A model generated the notes under the pieces. That model was not told the origin of the DNA. It ran no database searches and was given only the letters and a program-made list of their open reading frames with translations. A DNA stretch of 64,000 nucleotides. Source: Bacteroides congonensis (GTDB lineage Bacteria > Bacteroidota > Bacteroidia > Bacteroidales > Bacteroidaceae). Positions 17,202 through 24,710 of the stretch are shown here, one piece after another (position 1 is the stretch's first letter; each line of letters begins with the position of its first letter). A program made the position numbers and the translations under genes. The stretch is from NCBI RefSeq assembly GCF_900130125.1, contig NZ_FQXY01000011.1, positions 1,306,748 through 1,370,747 of the forward strand. Direction: 5' to 3'.

Positions 17202-18059
17202 TTACTCCTGTTCTTCCATCCGGCGCAACAGTCGTTTTTGCAGGGTGTTCAGGTAGTGTGTCCGGTCATTTGTCCGGGATTTAAGTTCCATGTAGGTATG
17301 GTAGAAATCACCTAAATCTATGTCGAACATATCTTCAAAGCAAGATACAATATCCTTAATATCAACCGTTCCCTTATTGAAATCGCCATTGGTGTAGAGT
17401 GCGTAGATAAGTTCCACCAATGCCCGTTTTGTTCCCGTCCACCGGAGCAACTTCTTTATATTCCCGTTTTTGACCTGCTGGCGTTGGAAACGCCGTTCAA
17501 GTTCATTCAATCGGTTGGTGAGGTAGATGGCAAACAGTTCGATGGCTAAAATTTTGGCTACCTTATAATCATAACTGGTGCTGAACTGTGGGTCTGCTTC
17601 ATAATAGAAATTGTCTATAAGGATATGAATGTCAGGTTTCCCACGCAGGAAATATTTATGGTCTAAATAGGTGGCTTTTGTCCGGTAATACTGGTAGAAA
17701 CTTATATTACGTTGGAAATGTGCCAAAATCCGGTCGGTTTCCGCCATAATGAACTCCTTTTGCGTTTCTTCGCTGCCGTTCGGAAAACGCAGTTCAAACT
17801 GGTAAACCGTATTGTAATAGATAATTTTACTTGCTATTATTGGCTTTTGCTCTTTGAAGAAATAAATTTCTTCTTCCTTGCTGCTGAAAGAGTAGGAAAT
17901 GATAAAGGCTTTCAGTTCCCCTATGATTTCTTGCAGGTAGTCAATGACCTGTTTACACAGGCTGAAAGGGTCGTTGTTGTTATCTTCAAAGTCCTGTATC
18001 TGTAAATCCACCTTTTGCAAAAGGTCGGTAAAGTATTCGTTCAAGTTCTGTTGTCCCAT
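17202..18059 (-). CDS. rteC: RteC-family regulator
   Basis: This 285-residue protein matches RteC proteins of CTnDOT-type elements. It has an N-terminal helical half and the conserved block YFLRGKPDIHILIDNFYYEAD...STSYDYKVAKILA, with KKLLRWTGTKRALVELIYAL further on. In CTnDOT, RteC activates the excision operon after RteA/RteB signalling, so here it probably controls excision or transfer. No rteA/rteB or tetQ is present in the window. A good -7 element lies just upstream (18095-18088) and a strong terminator just downstream, so the gene is a single transcription unit. Confidence 0.85.
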   Translation of the reverse strand: MGQQNLNEYFTDLLQKVDLQIQDFEDNNNDPFSLCKQVIDYLQEIIGELKAFIISYSFSSKEEEIYFFKEQKPIIASKIIYYNTVYQFELRFPNGSEETQKEFIMAETDRILAHFQRNISFYQYYRTKATYLDHKYFLRGKPDIHILIDNFYYEADPQFSTSYDYKVAKILAIELFAIYLTNRLNELERRFQRQQVKNGNIKKLLRWTGTKRALVELIYALYTNGDFNKGTVDIKDIVSCFEDMFDIDLGDFYHTYMELKSRTNDRTHYLNTLQKRLLRRMEEQE

Positions 18060-18087
18060 AATTAATCGTTCCTTTATTAATCGGGGG

Positions 18088-18095
18088 CAAAGTTA
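18088..18095 (-). promoter_or_regulatory. -7 element for rteC
   Basis: On the minus strand the bases read TAACTTTG, an exact TAnnTTTG, 28 bp before the rteC start. The -33 region is poor, so the promoter may need an activator. Confidence 0.5.
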
Positions 18096-18154
18096 CAGGC
18101 TTTAAATCGCTGCTTTATTCTTCATTTTTCACATTCTATTCTTCATAGCGTGCA

Positions 18155-18979
18155 TTATTTTGTATTTTGCGCTTTTCTTCTTATTTCGCCGGGAGTATCG
18201 AGCAGGTAATCCTTGCAGAAGTCGTTCAGGTTCGATGTGGATGAAAACCCGGTAGTGAACGCTACTTCGGTCAGTGTATAGTTCGTGTTTTTCAGGTAGT
18301 GTGCCACGTCTTTTGCCCGTTCTATCTTTACCCACTGGCTTGTCGTGTACCCGGTCATTTTCTTTAACTTCCGCCGGAACGCCCCATATTCCATGCCGCA
18401 CGCTTCCGCCAGCTTTTTGGCATCATACACCTTATAGCCTTTCAACCTTACCATTTCGATGAACGTCTGTTTGCCCAGTTCCGGCAGCATACGTTCGGCG
18501 TGGCGCAGTTCCTTTTCCGTTATCAGCAGGATGCTGTCTTTTACAGGATGCAGACGCAGGCGATGGAAAGCGTAACACACCGTATTATATACGTTGCACA
18601 GGTATTGCCGTCCCGGTCGCATCCAGTGCAGCGCATCGCAGTACGCCAGCAGTTCGGGTACATCGTCCCTGTGGCGGTGCTGTTCCGCCAGTTCGTCCAG
18701 TATTTGGTAATGTGTGGTAGAAATCCCCAGCAATATGACTATCGCCTTATAATCCTTACAGGTGGCGATGGTCGGGACTTCCGGCAATGCTTTCAGCGTG
18801 TCGCAGACGTACCCGCACAGCTCACCGTCCTTGCTGAACGGTTCCAGTTCCAAGTAGTTATCCATATTCCGGCTGTTGTGCTGCAACCACTTTATTTTAT
18901 CTTCCAGTTCCTTGACACGCCGTACCAGTTCATTACCGGGATTGTTTGCCAACAGCAGTGATGTAATCTGTTTTTCCAT
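18155..18979 (-). CDS. AraC-family transcriptional regulator
   Basis: This 274-residue protein has a C-terminal two-helix-turn-helix domain of the AraC type: DAKKLAEACGMEYGAFRRKL and LTEVAFTTGFSSTSNLNDFC, ending in DTPGEIRRK. The N-terminal 170 residues contain an opening coiled-coil (LVRRVKELEDKIKWLQHN) and no recognisable sugar-binding domain. It lies between rteC and the cassette array, on the same strand. It probably belongs to the ICE backbone and could regulate either side. The GC-rich coding style resembles the transfer genes, unlike the AT-rich cassettes that begin near 20.6 kb. Confidence 0.85.
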   Translation of the reverse strand: MEKQITSLLLANNPGNELVRRVKELEDKIKWLQHNSRNMDNYLELEPFSKDGELCGYVCDTLKALPEVPTIATCKDYKAIVILLGISTTHYQILDELAEQHRHRDDVPELLAYCDALHWMRPGRQYLCNVYNTVCYAFHRLRLHPVKDSILLITEKELRHAERMLPELGKQTFIEMVRLKGYKVYDAKKLAEACGMEYGAFRRKLKKMTGYTTSQWVKIERAKDVAHYLKNTNYTLTEVAFTTGFSSTSNLNDFCKDYLLDTPGEIRRKAQNTK

Positions 18980-19006
18980 ATTTAATAACTGTATTTTTTT
19001 AGCATA

Positions 19007-19555
19007 TTATCCAACAATCCATAACCATGCCTTTTTAATGAACATCCATATTATATAAAGGAGCATGCCGCCGAGCATTAAGAAGAATCCACGAAAGAAA
19101 TAATCCTGAATACGTTCCCAAACGGTAAATTCATGCTTAGGCTCCATCGTTTCGGCAAGTTCCTCAAAGGACTTGCAAGCAAAAATCGTTTGCCGGAAAT
19201 CGTCCACGCTGTCCCAGCATTCTTCCTCGAACCACCATCCTTTGGGGTATCTCTCCGCTATCCTTTCTTGCAGTTGGCGCAAGGAGAAAGGTTCGGGGTT
19301 ATTTTCATATTCCGTTTCGCAACGAATCATCCCCGTTCTCATTCCCGTAAAGCCGTGTATGCCTTTCCATCCGGTCATGTAGGAACGCCGGACGGTGTAT
19401 TTTGTCCCGGTGGAATCTATCACTATATCGCCTTTCCACCCCTTGCACTCTTTCAGTAGGGCAAGCTGCGTCGTTTTGTTCTCTTTCCAAAAGGTATAAA
19501 CCATATTCTCGTCCGGGCTGAACTGGAATATGGGGTATTTCAATGTCGCTTTCAT
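19007..19555 (-). CDS. Unknown 182-residue protein with C-terminal membrane helix
   Basis: I do not recognise the family. The protein is mostly soluble and Trp-rich (WKENK, GWKGDIV, GWKGIHG, GWWFEEECWDSVDD). It ends in one strong hydrophobic helix near 155-175 (FFLMLGGMLLYIIWMFI), so it should be anchored to the inner membrane by its tail. It is the last gene of the run of small minus-strand ORFs. No clear hairpin repeat follows it, so it may be the oldest cassette or an adjacent resident gene. A role in immunity is inferred only from its position. Confidence 0.65.
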   Translation of the reverse strand: MKATLKYPIFQFSPDENMVYTFWKENKTTQLALLKECKGWKGDIVIDSTGTKYTVRRSYMTGWKGIHGFTGMRTGMIRCETEYENNPEPFSLRQLQERIAERYPKGWWFEEECWDSVDDFRQTIFACKSFEELAETMEPKHEFTVWERIQDYFFRGFFLMLGGMLLYIIWMFIKKAWLWIVG

Positions 19556-19561
19556 ACTTTA

Positions 19562-19595
19562 CTAATTTCTATGAATCTTATTTATAATCTGTTAC
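19562..19595. repeat. Possible degenerate cassette-junction repeat
   Basis: Between two cassette ORFs the ends CTAAT and GTTAC of the array's junction repeat are recognisable 34 bp apart, but the central hairpin is missing. This may be a decayed site. Confidence 0.3.
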
Positions 19596-20060
19596 TTAGT
19601 TGAATATCAACATACATATTCCTATCCCTGTCAAGAACCCCCATATCGGAAAAGTATATACTACCCAAGACGGGATAATCCTGTTCCATTTGTTGTCTTT
19701 ATATTTCAGCAGTATGGCGGCAGTCCGCTTCCGGGTGTACCGCAGGTAAAAGGGGATGATGCAAAACAGTATTGCCACGCTGATAAAGATTAGTCCGCCT
19801 TGCAGTTCCGTGAAATTCTTCCGGGAAAAGAAGAAATCCGTAAAAATACAGTTTACAGCTATGCTCAAAAAGAACAGGGCAATCATGAAAGTGGCGGCAA
19901 ACACGCAGCAAGCACTAAAACGTGGCGGGTCGTTGTGCTTCTTGTAGGTGACATAAAGCCTGTAATACAGATAGTCGAAGAAACAATAGCTGTATTTCTT
20001 CGTACTGCGCTTTGAGTTCATTTGCTCAAAACGGCTGCGGGGTTCGTTTATGACTTTCAT
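19596..20060 (-). CDS. Unknown 154-residue membrane protein
   Basis: I do not recognise the family. Three hydrophobic segments are clear (about 48-70, 85-108 and 130-152), after a basic N-terminal region of about 45 residues and a middle basic loop (RYTRKRTAAILLKYKDNKW). The predicted topology is an inner-membrane protein with a cytoplasmic N-terminus. It sits in the cassette array beside another small membrane ORF. Membrane-embedded immunity proteins protect against pore-forming or membrane-targeting effectors, so that is a reasonable guess here, but only from context. Confidence 0.65.
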   Translation of the reverse strand: MKVINEPRSRFEQMNSKRSTKKYSYCFFDYLYYRLYVTYKKHNDPPRFSACCVFAATFMIALFFLSIAVNCIFTDFFFSRKNFTELQGGLIFISVAILFCIIPFYLRYTRKRTAAILLKYKDNKWNRIIPSWVVYTFPIWGFLTGIGICMLIFN

Positions 20061-20072
20061 TTTGTCTTTATG

Positions 20073-20119
20073 CCAATGGTTAGAAAGAAGTATCGTCAGA
20101 TGCTATCTTTCGTTGTTAC
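20073..20119. repeat. Cassette-junction hairpin repeat (attC-like), copy 1
   Basis: Outer ends AATGG and GTTAC flank AGAAAG...CTTTC around an inner GTATC/GATGC-type stem and a 4-base GTCA loop. The 3' end of the next ORF (20096..20563) lies inside the repeat. The central part is nearly identical to the copies at 20577 and 21404. Confidence 0.75.
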
Positions 20120-20563
20120 TAACTTATTTATAAATCTTAATCCGGTGAATAAACATCCAATCCCGATAAGCGGATAAATAATGCCGCATAAGACCGCAAG
20201 TATATTCAACCCTCGTTCATCTTCTGCGAAACCGTCCAAACCAACAACTTGCAATAATAGGTTTGTAATTTGCCAATCCAATAGATTTTGGTCAAAACAG
20301 ATAAAGGCAAGCCACAAAAGTACAGAGCAACATTCCATGCCGAACCATAACATGATAGCTTTGGGATGACGGAAATATAGCTTACAGACTTTGTAGATTA
20401 TCAGCATATCTAAAACCACCAGCACACCTAAAAAGCTGTATTCCATAACACCATATATTCCGAACAGTCGCCCAAAGCCTAAGCCGCCAAAAAAGAATGT
20501 TATCGCTATCAGCAAAAGGCTGAAAGCTGTTAATGATAGTATGAATTGGACTGTTTTATTCAT
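20096..20563 (-). CDS. Unknown 155-residue four-helix membrane protein (cassette ORF)
   Basis: Four hydrophobic segments span most of the protein (about 6-27, 38-60, 72-92 and 115-138), with hardly any soluble part, so it is an integral inner-membrane protein of unknown family. Its last six residues, TTKDSI, and its stop codon are encoded by the junction repeat at 20073-20119. The unrelated protein at 21428..21760 ends with the same six residues for the same reason. This strongly suggests the ORF was captured next to a recombination site. A role as an immunity protein against a membrane-active toxin is inferred from context only. Confidence 0.7.
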   Translation of the reverse strand: MNKTVQFILSLTAFSLLLIAITFFFGGLGFGRLFGIYGVMEYSFLGVLVVLDMLIIYKVCKLYFRHPKAIMLWFGMECCSVLLWLAFICFDQNLLDWQITNLLLQVVGLDGFAEDERGLNILAVLCGIIYPLIGIGCLFTGLRFINKLVTTKDSI

Positions 20564-20576
20564 CGCACTATTGTTA

Positions 20577-20624
20577 CTAATGGCAAGAAAGGAGCATCGT
20601 TAGATGCTATCTTTCGTTGTTAAC
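20577..20624. repeat. Cassette-junction hairpin repeat (attC-like), copy 2
   Basis: CTAATGG and GTTAAC ends enclose AGAAAG-GA-GCATC, a GTTA loop and GATGC-TA-TCTTTC. The GA and TA bases between stem blocks stay unpaired, giving the asymmetric hairpin typical of the array. Confidence 0.8.
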
Positions 20625-20632
20625 ATCTTAAT

Positions 20633-21385
20633 TTATTTCTCATTCCAGTGTACCATATCATAAGGATAGTATTGCAGTCCTTTCAAGCTGCTATCGTCCA
20701 ATCCTAAGACCTTAACCAATGCTCCGCTTTCAAAAGACCAGTAGCCGAAATAAGAATTTATATCTTTCTTATGCAGATTATACCACGCTTCGCTTGAATG
20801 TCCTTTATACCAATATTTAGTCAAATATTGTTTTAGGCATTTCACAGCTTCTTTTTTATCAGATTGTGCCATTGTTACAATGTTTTGGATATGCTGATAC
20901 GGTGATTTCTGGATATAGCTATTCAATGATATGTTCCAGTCCGGTTTTCGATAATGTATCAGATAGCCTAATGAAAAATCTTTGCGTCCGTCTTTTTCTA
21001 CCACTTGAACTAATTTATCGAAATAAACATCGTCTATATTGATAAGTATTCCGATAGAAAGCATTTGAAGTATTGGAACTACCGTTGTTATCCTGTTCCA
21101 TGTTTCGGCAAATAAAGGAGCGATAACAATATACTGTTTATGCAATTCTTCTATTTCCACCCCCATAGAATAAGATGCAAGCATTATCCTCAATCTGTAA
21201 TTTATATCAAGTAAATGTGTATTTGCAATAACTTCATCATTAGGCAATGAATACGCTTGTACACCGCCTTTCTCTTTTTCCCGGATATACTCAATGTCTG
21301 CTTCATCCTCTCTGATATATTCCGAATACTCTCGGATTACTTGGGTGAAGCTATCTATTGTTCCGTATTTATCTCTTACTGTCAT
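20633..21385 (-). CDS. DUF1911-domain protein, PoNi-type immunity protein (cassette ORF)
   Basis: This 250-residue protein has the C-terminal DUF1911 signature: a helical repeat containing CLKQYLTKYWYKGHSSEAWY, then KKDINSYFGYWSFESGALVKVLGLDDSSLKG and a YYPYDMVHW end. DUF1910/DUF1911 proteins are the PoNi immunity partners of PoNe DNase toxins delivered by type VI and related secretion systems. No PoNe toxin gene is next to it, so it is an orphan immunity gene. That is expected for an acquired-defence array. Repeats at 20577 and 21404 flank it. Confidence 0.8.
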   Translation of the reverse strand: MTVRDKYGTIDSFTQVIREYSEYIREDEADIEYIREKEKGGVQAYSLPNDEVIANTHLLDINYRLRIMLASYSMGVEIEELHKQYIVIAPLFAETWNRITTVVPILQMLSIGILINIDDVYFDKLVQVVEKDGRKDFSLGYLIHYRKPDWNISLNSYIQKSPYQHIQNIVTMAQSDKKEAVKCLKQYLTKYWYKGHSSEAWYNLHKKDINSYFGYWSFESGALVKVLGLDDSSLKGLQYYPYDMVHWNEK

Positions 21386-21403
21386 ATATGGTACACTTTT
21401 GAT

Positions 21404-21452
21404 GTTAATGGTTAGAAAGGAGCATCGTCAGATGCTATCTTTCGTCGTTATA
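21404..21452. repeat. Cassette-junction hairpin repeat (attC-like), copy 3
   Basis: TTAATGG and CGTTATA ends enclose AGAAAG-GA-GCATC, a GTCA loop and GATGC-TA-TCTTTC. It encodes the C-terminal TTKDSI and stop of the ORF at 21428..21760. Confidence 0.8.
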
Positions 21453-21760
21453 TGTATTTCTTGAATATCACTGGCTACTATCATTCCATTCATTCCAACA
21501 GATGAATCTATATGAATGAACTTCAAAGTATCTTTTGTTTGATAGTTCTTCACCCAACTATACTCGCCAATCAGATAGGTTGGTATGTTAGTGTTCGTGT
21601 ATATATTGAGTTCGAATATGACATTTTGAATATCAAAAGAAGATAATTCCCACCATTCAACACCTTTACAAACCAAACGAATGTTTGATATAGTAAAGGT
21701 CAGTGTTGCATCTTCTTTTTGGTATGCTATTGATGTTATTTCTTTATCGTGATATTCCAT
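21428..21760 (-). CDS. Unknown 110-residue cassette protein, candidate immunity factor
   Basis: I do not recognise the family. The protein looks all-beta with alternating hydrophobic strands (DATLTFTISNIRLVCKGVEWW, FDIQNVIFELNIYTNTNIPTYL) and no membrane helix or signal. Its last residues, TTKDSI, come from the junction repeat at 21404-21452. Repeats flank it on both sides and its neighbours are DUF1911 and DUF4303 genes, so an orphan immunity function is likely but inferred. A compact beta protein of this size would suit direct toxin binding. Confidence 0.65.
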   Translation of the reverse strand: MEYHDKEITSIAYQKEDATLTFTISNIRLVCKGVEWWELSSFDIQNVIFELNIYTNTNIPTYLIGEYSWVKNYQTKDTLKFIHIDSSVGMNGMIVASDIQEIHITTKDSI

Positions 21761-21769
21761 ACTGTTACA

Positions 21770-21820
21770 TATAATGGGATGTAGATAACTGACCGTTAGG
21801 GAAGTTTATCTACTTGTTAC
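21770..21820. repeat. Cassette-junction hairpin repeat (attC-like), copy 4
   Basis: TATAATGG and GTTAC ends enclose GTAGATAA (21781-21788) paired with TTATCTAC (21806-21813) and an inner ACC/GG pair around GTTA. The sequence differs from other copies but the architecture is the same. Confidence 0.75.
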
Positions 21821-21828
21821 CAACTTAA

Positions 21829-22365
21829 TTATTCACTTTCAGCAGCTTCTTGAATATAATCTTCAATATCTTCTGGGTTGTTTAACTCTAAAGCCCTTTG
21901 TGTATTCGAAGCATCAGGCGGCATCAATTCTACATTTATCAGAATATTCTTGCGTGATTGGTTTTGCGCAAACAATCCCTCGCTATCAAGAATTGACATT
22001 GCTTCTACCATTGCCATTATCCTGAAATCCAACTCTTTTTCCCATGCTTCATCATTCAGATTATCAATGTTTGTCCTATGTTCAAAAAGTTGTTTAACAG
22101 CACCGAAATATTCGTTATCTCCAAAAGCATAATAGGGAGAGTCTGCATAAGACCACTTTACATCTTGTGCGTATGTTTTGGAATATTTTTGTGATACTCT
22201 GTCTAATGCTTCCCAAGACCATGCGGAAATAATGGGAGTAAGACCTTCTCCAGTTGTCAAAAGCGCACAATAATAGAAATGTTCTCCATTGCTAAACAAC
22301 TTTTGGAAAGCCATTCGTGTGGCTTTTGTTATTGCTGCTGTAAGTTTTTCTATTTCCTTATCCAT
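21829..22365 (-). CDS. DUF4303-domain protein, probable immunity protein (cassette ORF)
   Basis: This 178-residue protein fits DUF4303: an N-terminal helix, then FYYCALLTTGEGLTPIISAW, SWEALDRVSQ, and the characteristic VKWSYADSPYYAFGDNEY near residues 68-85, ending in helices. DUF4303 genes commonly occur in polymorphic-toxin immunity clusters. There is no signal peptide, so it would neutralise a cytoplasmic toxin. The ORF lies cleanly between repeats at 21770 and 22378. Confidence 0.75.
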   Translation of the reverse strand: MDKEIEKLTAAITKATRMAFQKLFSNGEHFYYCALLTTGEGLTPIISAWSWEALDRVSQKYSKTYAQDVKWSYADSPYYAFGDNEYFGAVKQLFEHRTNIDNLNDEAWEKELDFRIMAMVEAMSILDSEGLFAQNQSRKNILINVELMPPDASNTQRALELNNPEDIEDYIQEAAESE

Positions 22366-22377
22366 AATGCTACTGTT

Positions 22378-22424
22378 GGTAATGTATAGCAGGGAACGGT
22401 TTGCCGTTATCCTGCGCTGTTAGA
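22378..22424. repeat. Cassette-junction hairpin repeat (attC-like), copy 5
   Basis: GGTAATG and GTTAG ends enclose GCAGG-GA-ACGG, a TTTG loop and CCGTT-AT-CCTGC. The stem is strong and the unpaired GA and AT bases match the other copies. Confidence 0.8.
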
Positions 22425-22426
22425 AA

Positions 22427-23542
22427 CTAAATTCTTTTTTTCCTTTTAAGTATATCCGATAACCATTCAGGAATGAATTTCTTAGCTCGTGGATATTTCT
22501 CAAAATCCTCACTGAAATCACTATCGAAGAAGGACTTTTGCAGAACTTTATCCCTCGTGTTATAAGCAAACTTTATATCCATTGCAATTTCTCTACCTAT
22601 CGTTATTTTACATAGATAAAAAGCTCCCTCTTGCGAACATAAGGAATACATCAAATCTTTCAATTCTCCCACTTTTCGGGAAAGATACATTGAAATATTT
22701 ATGTCAAGGTTAAATTTGACAAGTTCATTTCCTTTATAATAGAAAACTTGGGTATAAGAAGCAGTTCCAACATGATAAAAATAGAAATCACTTTTAGTCC
22801 AATGGGTAATATCCATTATTTTGACTAAAATTCCTTTGATGTCATTCATGCGGGAACGACATTCTGCATTTTCTTTCCAAATATTTGGTTGAGTACGATA
22901 CTCCTTAATATTATTCCCCGAAAAGTATTTGGCAGATACTATTGAAGTGGTGGGAGGATATGGCAATTTATCGTTGAAAAAAGCTATTCTGATACAATCA
23001 GTCAGATACCAATTCCAAAATTCTTTATTACGGTCGTGATTGATTGCGTCTAAAGCGACAGCCCCACCGTTATAGGCTAAACTTGCAATAAAAGCAGTGT
23101 CCCATGTGTCAAGGTTCTGTAACGCTTCTTCATCCGAAACACATTCTTCCATACCCCTACTTGTAAGAACATCGTATGCGGCATGAACGGCAGTCATACC
23201 CGCAAACATTGCCATAATATTGTCCTCTTTGTTATAATCTTGAACGAACACTTCTAAATGTTCGGCATTACCTAACAACTCTTTTTCATTTATCTGCCCT
23301 AATAGAAATTTCTCCGACTGTTTTATCAATCCGATTATTTCAGTATCATTCTTGAAAAAATCATTCCATATCGGATATACTTTCAATGCGCATGAAATGC
23401 TTATTTTCCCAATGACGCATGGCTCATTGATTGTTTGCAGTATCTCACGTCTTATAGATAAAGGCAAATGTCCATTGATTGAATGATTTACTTCATTCAC
23501 CCCCTTTCTTATCAATGAATTTATGGTTTCACTATATTTCAT
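22427..23542 (-). CDS. Imm5-type immunity protein with extra C-terminal module (cassette ORF)
   Basis: I start at ATG 23542 (MKYSETINS); a GTG two codons upstream at 23548 is possible. Residues about 15-200 resemble Imm5: SIRREILQTINEPCVIGKIS, then AAYDVLT and LDTWDTAFIASLAYNGGAVALD followed by KEFWNWYLTDCIR. Residues about 215-371 form a second domain (FYFYHVGTASYTQVFYYKGN, later EKYPRAKKFIPEWLSDIL) that resembles small DUF600/YezG-like immunity domains, but only weakly. If correct, one cassette carries two immunity modules. The gene is flanked by repeats at 22378 and 23557. Confidence 0.7.
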   Translation of the reverse strand: MKYSETINSLIRKGVNEVNHSINGHLPLSIRREILQTINEPCVIGKISISCALKVYPIWNDFFKNDTEIIGLIKQSEKFLLGQINEKELLGNAEHLEVFVQDYNKEDNIMAMFAGMTAVHAAYDVLTSRGMEECVSDEEALQNLDTWDTAFIASLAYNGGAVALDAINHDRNKEFWNWYLTDCIRIAFFNDKLPYPPTTSIVSAKYFSGNNIKEYRTQPNIWKENAECRSRMNDIKGILVKIMDITHWTKSDFYFYHVGTASYTQVFYYKGNELVKFNLDINISMYLSRKVGELKDLMYSLCSQEGAFYLCKITIGREIAMDIKFAYNTRDKVLQKSFFDSDFSEDFEKYPRAKKFIPEWLSDILKRKKRI

Positions 23543-23556
23543 GCGCACTAATTGTT

Positions 23557-23605
23557 TCTAATGGCTAAGCAGGGAACGCTGTAAGCATTATCCTGCATCG
23601 TTATG
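23557..23605. repeat. Cassette-junction hairpin repeat (attC-like), copy 6
   Basis: TCTAATGG and CGTTATG ends enclose GCAGG-G-AACGC, a TGTAA loop and GCATT-AT-CCTGC. Its left half, through GGGAACGCTGTAAGC, is shared with the copy at 24711. Confidence 0.8.
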
Positions 23606-23608
23606 AAC

Positions 23609-24103
23609 TCATTTAAAAGATATAAGCCTACTATCTTCGCAATCAGAAGAAAGTAGTTCTAATAATTGATTGAAGCTATTACAAAGAAAGTCTGCCGAGT
23701 CTTCAAATTCAGGTTCTAAGCCATAATAGATTTTACCATAATTTTCAAGTGACAAATCAATACATAGATATTGATATTCTCCCTCGACTGCCATAGCAAT
23801 AGGAATATGTGTATTCCAAAAGTTACGGATTTCATTACAGGCTTCTTCGTCACCTTCAAGTGTTTCGAGGCTCATAATCTCAAATTCATTCCAACGGATT
23901 TCACTGTCACTTGCTCCGTTAAAATCTTCAATGGAATTAAACCAAGCGTTATCGTCTTTATTCGTGATAAGCTGAAATTCATTCAGGAATTTCAAATAAT
24001 CTGTCGGCAGGTTATTGTATCGCTGCAAAAAGTCAGAAGATAATTCATTAGCTTCTGTTCTTTCTTGTACGACAAATCCTCTATTTCTCAATGCTTCAAT
24101 CAT
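23609..24103 (-). CDS. SMI1/KNR4 (SUKH) family immunity protein (cassette ORF)
   Basis: This 164-residue SUKH-superfamily protein shows the usual N-terminal helix and LPTDYLKFLNEF motif (residues 32-43), then acidic loops and the IPIAMAVEGEYQYLCIDL strand pair typical of the fold. SUKH proteins are the most common immunity proteins in contact-dependent toxin systems and bind their cognate nucleases or deaminases. No toxin partner is adjacent. Junction repeats lie on both sides (23557 and 24123). Confidence 0.85.
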   Translation of the reverse strand: MIEALRNRGFVVQERTEANELSSDFLQRYNNLPTDYLKFLNEFQLITNKDDNAWFNSIEDFNGASDSEIRWNEFEIMSLETLEGDEEACNEIRNFWNTHIPIAMAVEGEYQYLCIDLSLENYGKIYYGLEPEFEDSADFLCNSFNQLLELLSSDCEDSRLISFK

Positions 24104-24122
24104 ATATTAGTTTTTAATTGTT

Positions 24123-24172
24123 CATAATGGGATGCAGCTTGCCGCCGTTAGGCGGAACAGGTGCTCGTTATC
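24123..24172. repeat. Cassette-junction hairpin repeat (attC-like), copy 7
   Basis: CATAATGG and CGTTATC ends enclose CCGCC (24142-24146), GTTA and GGCGG (24151-24155), with an outer GCA/TGC arm interrupted by unpaired bases. Confidence 0.75.
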
Positions 24173-24190
24173 AATATTTTCCTCTGCGAG

Positions 24191-24682
24191 TTACAAATCA
24201 ACCGTAAAGATAACTGAACATCTTTCTTTTTGAGCATTCTCATAAAAAGATAAAATATCTCTACTCCAATCTAAAAGATAATTCAGGTTATCATCATTTT
24301 TAGGTAATGTATATTCTTGTTCATCTATTAGTGGAAAATTCTTTCGTATAATTTCATGCAGATTATTCTGTCGCAAATAAGTAACTATTTGCACTACATC
24401 AGAATAATTTTTCAGAGTAATGATTTCATCATCTGTTTCAACTAAAAACTCTCCACCGAACACAATATTTGTTGGGACAGAATTTTCCTCATTCCATACA
24501 CCACCACCAAGACAATACTGAATACCTTCCCATGCTTTAACCAGCTCGCAGCCACGAGCCGTTTTTAATAAAAGTTCCTCTATTTCATCTAACATATAAT
24601 TATATCTTTCTTCCTGTGGTATGGAACGAAGTTTGTTCAGTTCATCTTCATTCAAAGCATATAAAACTCCTAATCTTGACAT
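24191..24682 (-). CDS. DUF1877 (YfbM-like) family protein (cassette ORF)
   Basis: This 163-residue protein resembles the DUF1877/YfbM family: MSRLGVLYALNEDELNKL at the start, then a helix leading to CELVKAWEGIQYCLGGG, the acidic GGEFLVETDDEIITLKNYSDV and a helical end (LLDWSRDILSFYENAQKERCSVIFTVDL). DUF1877 proteins often occur alone in genomes and in immunity clusters; their biochemical function is not established. The ORF is bounded by repeats at 24123 and 24711, so it is a typical member of the array. Confidence 0.8.
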   Translation of the reverse strand: MSRLGVLYALNEDELNKLRSIPQEERYNYMLDEIEELLLKTARGCELVKAWEGIQYCLGGGVWNEENSVPTNIVFGGEFLVETDDEIITLKNYSDVVQIVTYLRQNNLHEIIRKNFPLIDEQEYTLPKNDDNLNYLLDWSRDILSFYENAQKERCSVIFTVDL

Positions 24683-24710
24683 AATTTATTCTCTTATTGT
24701 TTAATTTATT

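Noticed and set aside
18086..18096. GTAACTTTGC as a CTnDOT-type attachment core (GTANNTTTGC)
   Set aside because: It fits the core consensus, but the same word is a Bacteroides -7 promoter element and lies 28 bp before rteC; several near matches occur in the window.
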